From Escallonia rubra (taxonomy: Eukaryota > Streptophyta > Magnoliopsida > Escalloniales > Escalloniaceae): a DNA stretch of 64,000 bases. Positions 1-11,441 of the stretch are shown in pieces. Location: the NCBI GenBank assembly GCA_033065855.1, contig JAVXUO010002027.1, forward strand, positions 1-64,000, written 5' to 3'. Under the pieces are notes generated by a model. The model saw only the letters and a program-made list of their open reading frames with translations, made no database searches and had not been told where the DNA came from. Both the position numbers and the translations under genes were made by a program. The first letter of the stretch is position 1, and every line of letters starts with the position of its first letter.

Positions 1-70
1 CAACACAACAAGAACATGGAACTTGACAATAAAACGAAGATTAAGGGGAGAGAGAGGTAGTCATGAAGAA

Positions 71-72
71 CC

Positions 73-103
<31 letters not shown>

Positions 104-107
104 ACAA
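71..107. repeat. poly-C followed by (CA)n microsatellite
   Basis: A run of 19 C residues passes directly into about nine CA dinucleotides. It is a compound simple repeat in non-coding DNA, likely variable in length and prone to assembly error. Confidence 0.95.
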
Positions 108-1360
108 GGTAATGCCGGCGAGTTTTTGTTCTGGGCTTCTTGTCTATAGAGAAGGCAGAGAAAAGTCAGAGACCAGATCAATGCACATCTTTGACGATGG
201 ATGTTTTCAAAGTTACTGTCCGAATTATTCGAAGTGACTGCTTTCTCTTATAAAATAAATCACCTGATCCCCTTATTTGTCACCAAATATTAGGAGTTGA
301 CACTATAATGCATCACGAACGATAAAAAAATGAAGTAAAACGTTACATATTTTTTGTCTTTTTCAAATAGTATTTTTTTCCCTGATGTGTGTGCACACTT
401 CATGAAAGGGTCACATTCCAATGCCATTAGATTATGGAAGATCATTGAACCAAAGGAAGCAGTTCGTGATCATTGAAGATGACGCCGAGGTTATTATCAA
501 CTTGCTCCCGGGCCAATCTCTAATCCCAAATTGACTAATCAGATCATCCATTTTTAAAGCCAGAAGACTTTTAAAATCCTTTGTGTCTTGAGATGCTGTG
601 TATACCCACAGGAAGGCTAATTGTGCTGGCTGCTCACAGCCTAGCAACCCAAGCCTCCTCCTGTAATCATTTTGCTTTTGTTCCATACTCTTGCACTCTC
701 TTGTTAAATTTGGAAGGAGATGAAACTTTGATGTAGCTATTCCTTTTGAGTAATATTAATTCCATCCTTGTACCAAAAATAAAAATAGAATACGGGTGAA
801 CTTGAGCCATGCATCTAACTACCTACTCAAGCTTCCAAACTCAATGCTCCACACCTTGAAATGTTTAGACTTTAATTGGTCGCATCATTTAGGAACCAAC
901 TACGCCACTTTTAGTTGCTATCGACGTAAGCTAGCTTTAAAGATTTTGCAGCCAGGAGAATCATCAACTCTTTCAACCCAAGTTTTACCAACCTTTAGCA
1001 AAAAGCAGAACTATATACATTAGATAACAAGATCAGTAAGGTGAGTCCTCGCAGGCTACAACCTCGATCACCCTCTTCTCCACACAAACAACCCATTGCG
1101 TTGTTTTGACGGGAAGAGATTCACGGGAAGATACGTAAGTGCAAAATTAACCATAGGATAACTTACAAATCCTACATACATGCTTATATTACAGCTACCC
1201 TCTTCAGATTAAGAGAGACTTGAACAAACCAAAAAGCCGCGAAACCAACTAGAAAAGCATATCTACAGAGAGCTAGCTAGCTAATACGCACACACACTGT
1301 TTTAAGTGACTGGAAACAAAAGCTAGCGTCTTCAACTGCCTGAGCGTGTAGTCTCACATT
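108..1360. other. downstream flank of the DRM1-like gene, no gene seen
   Basis: I see no supportable gene here. A minus-strand open frame of 84 codons at 432-686 resembles nothing I recognise and has no visible splice partner. The part nearest 1360 is expected to hold the 3' untranslated region of the DRM1-like gene on the minus strand, but no poly(A) signal was pinned down. Confidence 0.5.
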
Positions 1361-3253
1361 TCACAGCTCATAAGGAGGACGAGGGCTCCTGGTTCCAATC
1401 CCACTTGCCTTCTCGAAAGCATCCGATGCAGACCTCCTACGGAAGCGGAAGGATGGAGATCCTGCCCATTCATGAGCGACATTCGTTAGCAACAAACAAA
1501 AGTCTCACGACATTGAAAATGCAAACACAACTCAGGGGAGGGATCACTCGAGGAAGGAATCATCTCCATTGAATCGACCTATATAGATGCAGATGCAAGC
1601 AACACGATCAATGGGTTGTGTTGTGTGCATATGCATGGCAAGCGATACAAGAGAGAGCCAAGTCCCACGCTTTAACGCACTCCTGCTCATGGACATTAAA
1701 CTCCTAAATAGTTTCGAAGCACCATAGCCCACCTTCCGGTGTCCTTCCCCCCCACCGCCCCCTTGACACATCCATACAAACCACCCAACACACACACACA
1801 CACAAGGAGCTGATCATTTTGTTAAATGTATCCAAGGCATCTGGATGCACGAGTTGGCTAAAATATCCACATGCTTGACGCTTACTTTTAAGATGGGCAT
1901 TTGCAGCCATAGGTGCAAATTCTTATGGCTAAACCTCTTAGCTCCATAACTAAATGCAACTTCTACAGAATACTTGGGACATCAACAAGCTGCCTAGCAC
2001 CAGGTTGACCCAAAAAAAACAGTAATCGAACTAGCTAGAGACCCTCAAAATCCAATATTTGAACTAAGGACCAGTTGTATGATTGAGGCATAAAGTCAGA
2101 TAAATTACAGGGCGAGGGTCGATATTCACTTTGGCTTATTTGCTAGGAGGTTATGCTAAATCCATAACCAAGCATCCCAAAAAGCTAGACAAAACTATAG
2201 CACATTGATTGACAAGGACATAGTTGGCTTTTTACCCACCTCGTCGTTTGGTTACATTAATATCGCTTTCTAAATGAGCAAGACAGTTTGACAAAAGTAA
2301 TTGCACACCTAAACGCTACATAATTGCATTATCCGTGGGGCCAATATTTGAACCAAATGACCAAACCACCCTTCATGGACTCTTCTAGAACTCCACACAC
2401 TTCAAGCTCCACCCGAGTTGGAGAGGGCCATTTCGGCCATTTGACTCGTTACACCTAGCCCTACCTCTGACGACTCACCAACATGACATTAATAAAAGCT
2501 TACCGGCGAAGGGAGATACCGGAGGTGTAGATCCGGCCGGCGAAGCGGGTGGCGATCCGTTTTGAGTCTGGAGCCCCGGCGGCTTCATTATCTTGATGCT
2601 CCTCGTCACCTTCACCTTGTCCTCCACGGCCGCCGTCGCCTCCTCGCCGTACGATTTCGCAGTCCCGCCCTCCGACTCTGCTTCAAAACCAATCCACGGT
2701 TTAGACAGCAGTTAAAAGTAGGGCAACGATGTTCTTACCATCAGAGATGTAAGAACTGTACCTACTGCATTAACAGTTGTACATACCAAAACTCTTAAGT
2801 ACGTCCTAAGCAGGGAGGTTATTCATTTTGCGATTATTACAAGAACATTTTCACTACGGAGACACATCCGATCTGCAGTGCAGAGGTGTGTAAAGGCTTT
2901 AGTGATGTTATTTTGGTTTGGTACAAGTATATTGTTACTGTTGCTGCCCGTATGATTTTTTTGTCGCTAAAGACTTCAGGTCGATTCCGTTACAGCGTCT
3001 CTGTACACAGAGACTGATCCAACATGACTGATCCAACATGTCCAGTGTTTTGAGCTGAATAACAAATTCCTAAAATACCGGAAGCGCCTGATTGAAACTT
3101 GAAGGTAAGATTCATTATGCGATTCTGAAGGGGCCTACCCTTGCCGGAGTTTGATCGGAAGCTAAACGTGGAGTGTTTTCGGAGCTTCCCGAGGCCGGTA
3201 TCCGGGCGAGGACCGGCGAGGGTGTCGTCCCAAAGCTGGTCGAGCAGTCCCAT
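1361..3253 (-). CDS. DRM1-like: DRM1/ARP dormancy- and auxin-associated protein (three exons, 129 aa)
   Basis: Exons on the minus strand are 3253-3139, 2677-2504 and 1461-1361, with GT-AG borders and phases that join to 129 residues plus stop. The N-terminus reads MGLLDQLWDDTLAGPRPDTG, followed by LGKLRKHSTFSF, the signature of the plant dormancy/auxin-associated family (DRM1/ARP). Exon 2 holds VTRSIKIMKPPG and the SPAGSTPPVSPF stretch. Exon 3 holds FRFRRRSASDAFEKA and ends PPYEL, as in Arabidopsis At1g56220 (recalled, not searched). The family is small, disordered and without known catalytic activity; transcripts rise in dormant buds and under sugar or auxin change. Length is usual for the family. 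Exon 2 has a tandem acceptor (AAGCAG), so products with one extra Ala are possible. Intron 1 is 461 nt and intron 2 is 1042 nt. Confidence 0.93.
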
Positions 3254-3360
3254 AGCGCACTTAAAGGGGATAGGCGTATGTGAACGATCTCGCGGTGGCA
3301 TACTTACGAACCTCGGCAGTCTGCTAATAATTGGGGGAAGAGACAGGGGAGTGCAACGGA

Positions 3361-3369
3361 TATTTATTG
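3361..3369 (-). promoter_or_regulatory. weak candidate TATA element of the DRM1-like gene
   Basis: Read on the minus strand this is CAATAAATA, about 110 nt upstream of the ATG, which would leave an untranslated leader near 80 nt. The match to the plant TATA consensus is only fair. Confidence 0.3.
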
Positions 3370-4282
3370 AGGGCTCGAGGGTTAAGGGTCGAGCAAGGTG
3401 GAAGGTGTAGATCGTTTATGGGCGGTTCATATGGATCTGGTGGATCTGGGGTTAACGGGGACGATGGATCGAGAAGCACGTTAGGGGATAAGATCAACGT
3501 GACAGGCGCGTCGATAAATGTGGGTGGGATCGCCACGTGGCTATTTCGAGCGGGGTGAGAGGGGCAGATCACGTGATGGGTCACTGGCGGATGCTCAAAA
3601 GTCACGAGTGCCCCTGACTTTATCAGTTTATTTATCCGGTTGAAACGCAAATTAAGTTTACTAATTTGACGGGAGAGTTTGTTCCATTAGCCGCCTTTTG
3701 ATAAGCGCAAGCAGTTTTCTCTGTCTCTCTCCCTCTTTTTTTTTTTTTAAACGGATAAGAACTTTATCATTAGTATTAAAGATAGTACCATATGATATCC
3801 CCGTTCAATAGAAATTACGGTACATATCGCTCTTACACGTGAATAGTAACTCCTTCACATGTTTTCTCCTTTTCTTTCATGACCGATTAAATTTGCATTT
3901 TCATGCTACATTCATGTTCATTTTTTATATCAAAATTACGTTTTATTTTTACAAGCCTGGAATTTTGGCATTTTATATAATATAAAAAACTTGCATTTTG
4001 TGTCTACTAGTCAGTTAATTGTATTGTTACCTTATTGACCAGGAGATGTATTTGTTTTTTTTTTCTTTTCTAACGGATCATATAAAAAATGACAAATTTT
4101 TAATTCTTTTTACTAATTTTGTTTTTAATGATGTGAAAATGGTTCGATACCAAGCCATGTTAACTTTTATCCGTCAAAGATATTTTACTTTAAAAAAATT
4201 TTGTAAAATGAGGTAAAAACTTGATGAGAAATGAGCATGTGGGAGCAGTTATGCATATAACCCTTAAACAGTGTTATAACCC
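3370..4282. other. upstream intergenic DNA, no gene seen
   Basis: The first 300 bases are comparatively GC-rich and likely include upstream control sequence of the DRM1-like gene. From about 3720 the sequence is AT-rich with poly-T and poly-A runs. No coding region or structured repeat could be supported. Confidence 0.45.
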
Positions 4283-4285
4283 TTA

Positions 4286-5165
4286 GGCAGTGTTTGGTTA
4301 TAAGAATAAGGGTTCGGGATACGATAAAAAAATCATATCCAACATTTAACTGCACAGTTAAAGGCCATATAAGGTATCCTTTGGACTTGTGTGTTATCCC
4401 ACTGGAGTGAGATAATTTTGTACCTAAGGACATTGGTATACAATAAATCCTGTAGAGATTGGATAAAATAATGGGACCACCCCTAATTTTCTTCCTCTCT
4501 CCCGTCACCACCACTGCCAGGCCTCTCCATGTTCCACCCACCGCCGGCAGCTACCTCCCCATGCTTCGTCACGGACTGAAGTTCACCAACCTCCCAGCCG
4601 TCTTATCCATCCACCGCCTCATCCTCCCCTTCAGTCCATCTTCTCCATTCACCACCGGTTGCTTCAGATCTTACGCCCTCCCACCGTCTTTTCCGTCCAC
4701 CACCTCATCCTCCCCATCAACCCATATTCTCCGTCCACTGCCACCTTATCCATCGGTTGCTTCATATTTCACGTCCACTCCGCTATCTTCTCCATCCACC
4801 GCCTCATCCTCCGCCTTAACCCATCTTCTCCGTCCACCGCCTCATCCTCCGCCTTAACCCATCTTCTCCATCCACCGTCTCATCCTCCCCCTTAACTCAT
4901 CTTCTCCATCCACCGTCATCTTCTCCCCCTTTTGCTTTAGATCTAAAGATTTTTATGATATATATGTATTTTTTATTTTATACTTTTTAAATTGCTTATC
5001 CATATTATAAAGTATACTTTTTATACTTTTTAGAATCTGGTCTTCTTCCAACGTTGGACATGAGTTGTTGCTTGTCCGGCCTTATCCAACAGTATAGCTT
5101 GCTCAGCCTTATCCGCCCTTATCATGACCTATCCGACTGAATAATCATGCGTGCCAAATGTAGCC
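4286..5165. mobile_element. PIF/Harbinger-like non-autonomous DNA transposon, TSD TTA
   Basis: The ends are inverted (GGCAGTGTTTGG on the left; GGCTACATTTGG on the right read inwards) and are flanked on both sides by TTA, the three-base target duplication usual for PIF/Harbinger elements. It is 880 bp long with no transposase frame. The interior is pyrimidine-rich and includes about three copies of a 38 bp tandem unit at 4803-4918 (cores ATCCTCCGCC and CTTCTCCGTCCACCG). The long open frame on the plus strand across this part is a product of the repeat and not a gene. Confidence 0.7.
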
Positions 5166-5168
5166 TTA

Positions 5169-5916
5169 AGGGATAACTTGCAAATTCTTAAGCAATAATG
5201 GCTATGAACAATCATTAACAAGTGGTTTTGGCTTTCTTGGTTCTATATTACTCGAGAATTTACTTTTAAAAAGGTCCATTTGGCAAGTACAAGTGACTTC
5301 AATTATAATCGACCCCACCTTCCAAAAAAAACTGTAATCGACCTACTAATTATTCCAGAATTCACCAGATAGTTACAAGTGATTATCTCACATTTTTTTC
5401 TTTCTTTTTCGGTGTATGTGTGTGAATGCCCAAAGTCTCGAGTGAAGAGTGATGACAGACACGCATAGTGTGAGGGCAAAGAGTGATTAGCGTGGCCTAC
5501 CGAGACGTGCAAGTGAGAGAGCAAGACTATCTTAGACATTTACGGGATGAATCGTCTAATTGTCGCATCGTTGGGATAGAGTTGCGTTTGTCAAACTCTA
5601 GGAGCCATGATAGATGGGCCTAGAAGGTGGTTAAGCATCTTGGAGGGAGGAAAAAAATGTGTGATTACCTTCTTTAGAAATGGCTAAGGCGTTATTGTGA
5701 AAATTTGACAAAAAACTAGTATAGAGTAGTTATGTGGGACGAAGGAGGGGAAGAAACTTTTTGCCTTCAACATATAAAAAAATCTCAGATCCCATTTTTT
5801 TATGGGTTAATTGAAGAATTTTAGGCAGAGAGTGTCTTGTGTAAGTGATTGAGTTTGGATAACTAGCAAAGGAAGCCAAACGTTGTAAACATAAATATAA
5901 ATTGTAAAATTATTAA
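5169..5916. other. intergenic DNA, no gene seen
   Basis: Mixed sequence with no coding signal, RNA gene or clear repeat. A 78-codon minus-strand frame at 5303-5539 has no recognisable motif. Confidence 0.4.
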
Positions 5917-6119
5917 TACTTTCTCCGTCCCACATAATTTGTTCAACTTTTTTTTTGCATGCAGATTAAGAATTTAAGTGATATATTATTTATTTTTCCA
6001 TTCTATCCTTTGGAGAAAGGAAGGGAAGAAAGTGTGTCAGAAAATAGAAAATGGGTTAGTTGAGTGTTAAATGTGGAGAGAGAAATGAATAAAAAAAGTA
6101 TAATGAGACGGGGCAGGAT

Positions 6120-6329
6120 TGGAGTGTCACTTGGGCTGGGCAACCCGTGGACAACCCGTGCCAGCCCACAAAAATATGGGCATGGACTTACTTTTGTAGT
6201 GACTATGGTGGACGTGGGCTAAAAATTTTAGGCCCGTAAAAAATATGGGCTGGACATGGACAAAGGTTTTTACAAGCCCGTCCAGCCCGTGGGAAAACCA
6301 ACTCGTCTAATTATTATATAAAAGAAATT

Positions 6330-6367
<38 letters not shown>

Positions 6368-7042
6368 AATTTCTTTTATATAATAGTTAGACGGGTTGGT
6401 TTTCCCATAGCTTTAATTTGTTTCCTTTAGTCATTAAAAATTGTGGATCACATAAGTCTATACAATCTCGACCGTCAAACTGTTAACCTAGTAGAATATA
6501 ATTTCTATTTTTTACTTTCTCAACTCTCAGCTCACACTTCAACAAAGTCAAAGCCCCAAAGCCGAAGTAATGCGCATATTCTTGTCTTATTTTTCTGAAC
6601 CAGATTGAGCGACGGTTCCCACTTTTTCGTTCATGTTTAGAGATCTTTGAAAACTTTATTTTTTCTACTTTATTTCTTATTATAAAATTAGAGATTCTTG
6701 TCTTTTTCTCTCTCATTTTGTCCCAAATATTTGTTTTCATACTTATATTTAAGTTCATTTTGAGACTTTAATGTTCTTTTTTTCATTATCATGAATAAAT
6801 TGTAGAAGTTGGATGGTCAATGTTATATTTCGAAATCGTTTCAAAAAGAAATTCGTAATCATGGACAACCCGTGGACAGCTCGCGTCGAGCTCGTGTCCA
6901 CCAAAATTTTGATGGGCTTGGCGTGGACACATATTATTTGGCCCATAGATGAGCTGGGCTGGACATGAGCACGACTTTTGGAGAGCGGGCTGGTCATGGT
7001 CTAACCCTTGGGCCCGTCCAGCCCGCCCAAGTTGCACCCCTA
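6120..7042. mobile_element. hAT-type non-autonomous element nested in the Stowaway element
   Basis: The termini are inverted (TGGAGTGTCACTTGGGC on the left; TAGGGGTGCAACTTGGGC read inwards from the right). They are flanked by near-identical 8 bp duplications, GGCAGGAT at 6112-6119 and GGCAGGAG at 7043-7050, the length typical of hAT. The sub-terminal regions repeat GGGCTGGACATG and CCCGTCCAGCCCG on both sides. It contains a large internal palindrome at 6290-6407. No hAT transposase frame is visible. Confidence 0.75.
6290..6407. repeat. near-perfect long palindrome centred on an (AT)n tract
   Basis: The left arm begins TGGGAAAACCAACTCGTC and runs through AAAAGAAATTACAATAT; the right arm is its reverse complement with about two differences over some 48 bases, and the arms meet in an AT dinucleotide tract of more than 30 bases. 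Transcribed from either strand it would fold into one long hairpin. Confidence 0.95.
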
Positions 7043-7218
7043 GGCAGGAGGAAGAAAATGAGTTGATAGAGATATGGAGAGAAAAATAAAATAAAAATAT
7101 ATAAAAAGGATAAATATGTAAAAGTACATACGAAATCTTTTTTAATTTAGAAATGAGCAATTTTTGTAGGACGACTTAAAAAGAAAAGCTGATCAAATTA
7201 TGTGGGACGGAGGGATTA

Positions 7219-8450
7219 AAATGCTATAATTACCCTCTGATGCCCAATAATATCACACGACTTTCTGTTAAAATTATTGCTCATAAGTTACTCAAAATTA
7301 GTACTAATAAAATCTTGAACGTATCTAACTTCATCAAAGAATATGAACATCGATCGATAATAAGATGGTTGATTGCAGTTCAGTTTTAGGCTTATGTCGC
7401 TGTTATTTACAGTTGGTCCAAGCATTAAATGGACTAAAAAAGTACTACTAGTAATAAACAATAAATAACAACAATAATTAGAGTACAAAATAATTCAAGT
7501 CGTCCAATCAGACGGCTTCAATAATTTACAGAGCGCGCGCGTAAGAAGGCCACCCAATCACTACTAGGGTAGCTCAAGTGGATCAATCGCACTGGGAACT
7601 ACTTTGATCGACAAAACTGGCCCACAAAATTGGCCCACATGCCACTATAGTCAAAGTGCAATATGGGCAGCTTTGGGCCATGTTTGGACCAGATCTTTGG
7701 TACAATATGATGATGATGGCGAAATTGCCATGTAATAAGCTCACTATATAAATGATTTTATTTGTTGCTTTGTTCCCCAGTAACAAGGCCACATGAGCAA
7801 AGATTATTTTCTTTAATCATGATTTGGGTGGGTACCTAATCACTTACTTGCCTGACGGATAATTGCACAAACCGTTCAACAGTTGAGGTCACTCTCTAAA
7901 ACTGGATATTAAGATCAACTTTGTTCCTACTCTAGATATTTAAAACAAGAGGGATGCGAATTAATCATTTAACTAGGCCCTTTTGCAGTAGGTAAATAAA
8001 TGTACTTAAAAAGCCGAAATGACTTGTGATATGTTTGAGAGAGGGTGCGATAGGGGGGGGTAGCGACGTATTTGGTGATGGTGGTGATGCTTCATGATAT
8101 GTTTTTGCCGCACCCGATAATATGCCTTGTAAGTTAATTTCACATAAAAGGGGTAAAGATACGTCTTACGGTAACACTAGGAGCATTGCCAAAAAAATAA
8201 AATTTCTCGCAGAAGCATAAGTAGCAATCATACTTAAGTCGTTGCTAGCATAAAGATTCTCCGTTGCACGGCATCTCTGCTATAACAGTTTTAGCGACAA
8301 AAAGATTTTCATTAAAATTGTTTTCACTCTGCTGCTAAAATTTATAGTGTCAATCTCTTGTCGCTAAATACATTTGGTGACAGCTTTTGTCATTGCAAAG
8401 ATGTTGCGCAGTAGTAGTCCTCGTTGTTAAAGTGTTACACGTATAAAATT
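7219..8450. other. intergenic DNA with a degenerate inverted repeat
   Basis: No gene is supportable. At about 8292-8377 the sequence TTTAGCGACAA is mirrored by TTGTCGCTAAA, making a loose inverted repeat that resembles the middle of the Mutator-type MITE family described at 27008-27248. A G8 run lies near 8052. Confidence 0.4.
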
Positions 8451-8705
8451 CTGAACAAATTTTGATTGTTACCCTGATCGTAGGAATCTTCCTTCAACCT
8501 ATATACAGTGACAACTAATAGTCACTAAATATTTCTAATGCATTTTCTGTTAACAATTTCAACGACAATTCTTAATAATATTTTTTAATATTACTAAATA
8601 AAAGTGACTAAAAATATTTAGCAACCATTAATTGTCGTTATATATGGGGATATAAGGAAGTTTTTTTCGATTCAGATAAGAGCCAAAAAAATTTCTAGAA
8701 CTCTA
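8451..8705. mobile_element. Mutator-type foldback MITE, copy 1
   Basis: Inner inverted pair: CTATATACAGTGACAACTAA at about 8499 is mirrored by TTAATTGTCGTTATATATGG near 8629. The outer ends pair AACAAATTTTGATTG with the complement of AGCCAAAAAAATTT. The same layout recurs at 27008-27248 and 36988-37230, where 9 bp target duplications are clear. Here the flanks do not show a clean duplication, so the ends are approximate. Confidence 0.6.
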
Positions 8706-9324
8706 GCGTAGAAAAGTAGGATGCATGCATCAATTGCTTTCCTTTCATTTTTTATAATAATAATAATAATAAGACCATTCGATGCCCATGCTGTGGCGGA
8801 GGGGTACAATTTAGATGATAAGAATTTATAACTTATCGGGTCCAGTTTGGGTGAGGTTGGTGGGCTAAAGTTCTACTACTTTACATCTGGACCTACCCTG
8901 GGCCATGATTGGCTTTTTTTCTGTTCTGCAATATCAGCATATGATACTAGACTACTAGTATACTACAATCAATTCTTGTTCAGGTGCTGCTCATAATAAC
9001 ACTCGGGTTATAAAGAAAACCACATTAGTTTGGAGCTTGGCATTCACATTGCAAAAGAAATAACAATAAAATTCATCACTTGAGCTCCTACTTCAAGCAA
9101 AAGTTTGTGAGCCGAGGTCCTAACCCTGACCCTGGCCATAATCCTAGAGCGACCGCCGCACTCACGGGCTACCACCGTCCTACCGCTTGCATGGGAGCTC
9201 AATCTACTGATACATAGCCTTTTACACATAATTAGGGAAACCTCTGGTGTCTAAGGCCTGCCTACTAGAGTTCGAGGCATCAAATGATTCACACATTGTT
9301 GCCCTTCTGTCGTCCGCCAATAGG

Positions 9325-9608
9325 TTTATAAGATAGATAGAATGTAAGCACGGGCACGAAGAATACCCTTGAAAAACTCTGCAATTAGCTTGGTCCGTAG
9401 ACAGGAAATGAAGAACGGAATCGAAGAGATTCATACAGGAAATGAGACACCACAACTGCCTTTTGTTAATACGTTCATAAGATAGTCAGAATGTAAGCAC
9501 GGGCACGAAGAATATCCTTGAAAAACTCTGCAATTAGCTTGGTCTGTAGACAGCAAATGAATAACGGAATCTAAGAGATACATACAGGAAATGACAAACC
9601 ACAATTGT
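9325..9608. repeat. tandem duplication of about 148 bp downstream of the L18 gene
   Basis: Two copies share AATGTAAGCACGGGCACGAA, GAAAAACTCTGCAATTAGCT and ACATACAGGAAATGA-like stretches with a period of about 148 bases (9325-9472 and 9474-9608). They lie just 3' of the L18 stop codon, so one or both may be in its 3' untranslated region. Confidence 0.85.
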
Positions 9609-9713
9609 CTTCCCATCGACCAACTTAACCAGAAAATGAAAAACACAAGCTTAAAAACAAGGTGATACGAAAATTTTCTAATAAGCAAATTCAGTGAGCA
9701 GTCTACTCTTATT

Positions 9714-10058
9714 TTAAACCAGTTTGACACCAGTTGCTACTAAAGAATCAACTACTGCTTTAACTTTACCATGATATCTCTGTTCTCTCTTCAAGGAAAC
9801 AGAAACCGCAGGGATATCTCTAACCAGCAAACGCTCTCCGAGAATCTTCCCAATCTTTGCTGCAGCAGCAGAGTCACCAGTACTTTGCATGTTCGACCTC
9901 AAAGCCTTCTCTTGTGAGCTTGCAGCAGAGGCTATTGTTGCGGTTGGTTCATGGATTACTTGGGCACTTACATATTTGTTTGAGAAATGCATCTTCAAGA
10001 CATACGGTTTAAGAACTTTGGTAATTCTTCCCGGCTTGAGTGGTGGAAGAATAACCAT
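9714..10058 (-). CDS. L18p/L5e-family ribosomal protein, mitochondrial type (114 aa)
   Basis: The frame encodes MVILPPLKPGRITKVLKPYV followed by LKMHFSNKYVSAQVIHEPTA, then EKALR, AAAKIGKILGERLL, REQRYHGKVKAVVDSL and the end GVKLV. This is the compact plant L18 family lacking long extensions, best matched in memory by Arabidopsis At5g27820. Bacterial L18 binds 5S rRNA in the large subunit; the plant homologue is expected in an organelle ribosome, probably mitochondrial. I start at the second Met because family members begin MVI(L/P)PP and because the bases just before it read TTTTTCAAGACAG, a good splice acceptor. The 28 upstream codons therefore look like intron, giving a 5' untranslated-region intron. 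The coding part is a single exon. A duplicated block follows the stop. Confidence 0.9.
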   Translation of the reverse strand: MVILPPLKPGRITKVLKPYVLKMHFSNKYVSAQVIHEPTATIASAASSQEKALRSNMQSTGDSAAAAKIGKILGERLLVRDIPAVSVSLKREQRYHGKVKAVVDSLVATGVKLV

Positions 10059-10799
10059 TTCTGTCTTGAAAAATATCAATAAAGACGTTGGAATTGGATT
10101 AGTAAAAAGAACATAAAAGAATTTATAGCTCAATGGAACCAACAGAACATATCATATAGAGATGCGGAAAAAGTATTCCGAAAAAAGGGTACTTATTATA
10201 TTCAAAAGTTCAGGTAAGAAGTTTGTACGATAACCAAATTGGAGCTAGATGTATATTCCATGTAAGAGAGCCAAAAATTTAACTCAAGATAAAAATGTTG
10301 CAAGAGATCAGCCTATTTCTCAATCTATAGGACTTCTGGAATCACATAATGCCTCTTGGATGTGGGATAACAGACTCCAGGGCTCAATTAACCTATATTC
10401 CTGCAAATTTCTTTTCCCTTTCGGATTTGAGCATTATTACATGAAAAATTAACAAATAGTGCAGCCTTCGAAAGGGGCATCCCAACAATTCCAACCAGAG
10501 CCATACCAAGAATGTCCTGCCAATTAGACAACTAATTGGCATCCAAGACGCTCATCAGGACCAAGGGAAATAACTATTCTCACATCAAATCAAATAAATA
10601 GAGCCTCCTCAAATTCAGTCTCAATTGCATACCTCAAGGCAACCAACCCAGAGTTATAATATGGCCACGCAATTGAACGCATTTAGCTTACAGAAGCCAG
10701 CCTTTAATAGCAAGCTTAAATACGTGATTAGGACCAACCGATTCAACCATATGCCATTTGGGCCCCCTTCCCCTAACGATCTGCAAGGCACATTTCGCG
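10059..10799 (-). other. probable 5' untranslated region and intron of the L18 gene
   Basis: No coding signal is seen on either strand. The likely acceptor at 10061-10062 implies an upstream donor, but I could not choose it with confidence. The first exon may lie beyond the LINE fragment, around 11450-11650, so that the LINE would sit inside the leader intron. That placement is inference. Confidence 0.4.
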
Positions 10800-11441
10800 G
10801 TGCATCTACTATCAGGTAAAGAATCCATATCCTTTTTTAACAAGTAAACTATATTCAAAGCTGACAAGGGCACCGGTGAACCCAAGAAGCCCATAATACT
10901 AGAAGAAGCTGAAATCTATCTTACCAGCTATACAACTACTAAAGCTGTCCAAAAGTTCCAAAAGCATATCAAATTATACTCGGACCACAAAAAAAAATTT
11001 GTTTAGGTCAGACACTGCACACTCTTTCGCTTCAAACACCCTACTAATTGTTTCGCGCCACACACACCATAAAATACACAAAGGAGTAACATACCAAAGA
11101 ACAGTCTTCCATCTCTTCCTTTTATAAAGGGAACAGCTCTGAAACAAAGCCACAACCCACTTGGGCATGACCCAAGACACCAAAAAGGGAAATGACCAGG
11201 TCCCAAATAAGCTTTGCCACCCTGCAATGCAGCAGAAGACGATCCACGCTCTCCCCGTCTGATTTATTCAGATGCCCCTACTTGCCGACGGACCCCCCTA
11301 ATCACTTTGTACGTGAATCCTATGGCACTATCGCAGGTTGTCCCCTGTGAGTGCTGTATTCAGCATTGCTTCCCAAGCAAAGAAACTCACCTTCAGTGGG
11401 GCCGTGGTACGCCAAACAGCCGTCCAGAGGCTGAACATTAA
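10800..11441 (-). mobile_element. LINE (plant L1) 3' fragment with zf-RVT region
   Basis: Minus-strand pieces read PLKVSFFAWEAMLNTALTGD, then ESVDRLLLHCRVAKLIWDLV and, in another frame, KRKRWKTVLWYVTPLCILW followed by ISRVFEA. These are the conserved zinc-binding end of plant L1 reverse transcriptase polyproteins (VKVSFFAWEA, ESVDHLLLHC, LCLFWTIWKERN). At least two frameshifts and a stop break the frame. It is 5'-truncated, as LINE copies usually are, and lies upstream of the L18 gene in the same orientation. The 3' limit is approximate. Confidence 0.8.

Larger units (their letters stand above)
5917..7218. mobile_element. Stowaway (Tc1/mariner) element interrupted by a hAT element
   Basis: The two ends are the classic Stowaway inverted repeat: CTCCGTCCCACATAATTTG on the left and, at 7192-7213, CAAATTATGTGGGACGGAGG on the right, each next to TA. 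The left copy continues into TTCAAC and the right copy mirrors it. Removing the inserted element at 6120-7042 with its target duplication leaves about 370 bp. No transposase remains. Confidence 0.8.

Noticed and set aside
4459-4895. Pro/Ser-rich frames of 132 and 78 codons
   Set aside because: They translate a 38 bp tandem repeat inside a PIF/Harbinger-like element, and two frames are open at once.
9714-10142. Longer 142-codon start for the L18 protein
   Set aside because: The extra 28 codons are hydrophobic and AT-rich, end at a good splice acceptor just before the second Met, and are absent from the family.
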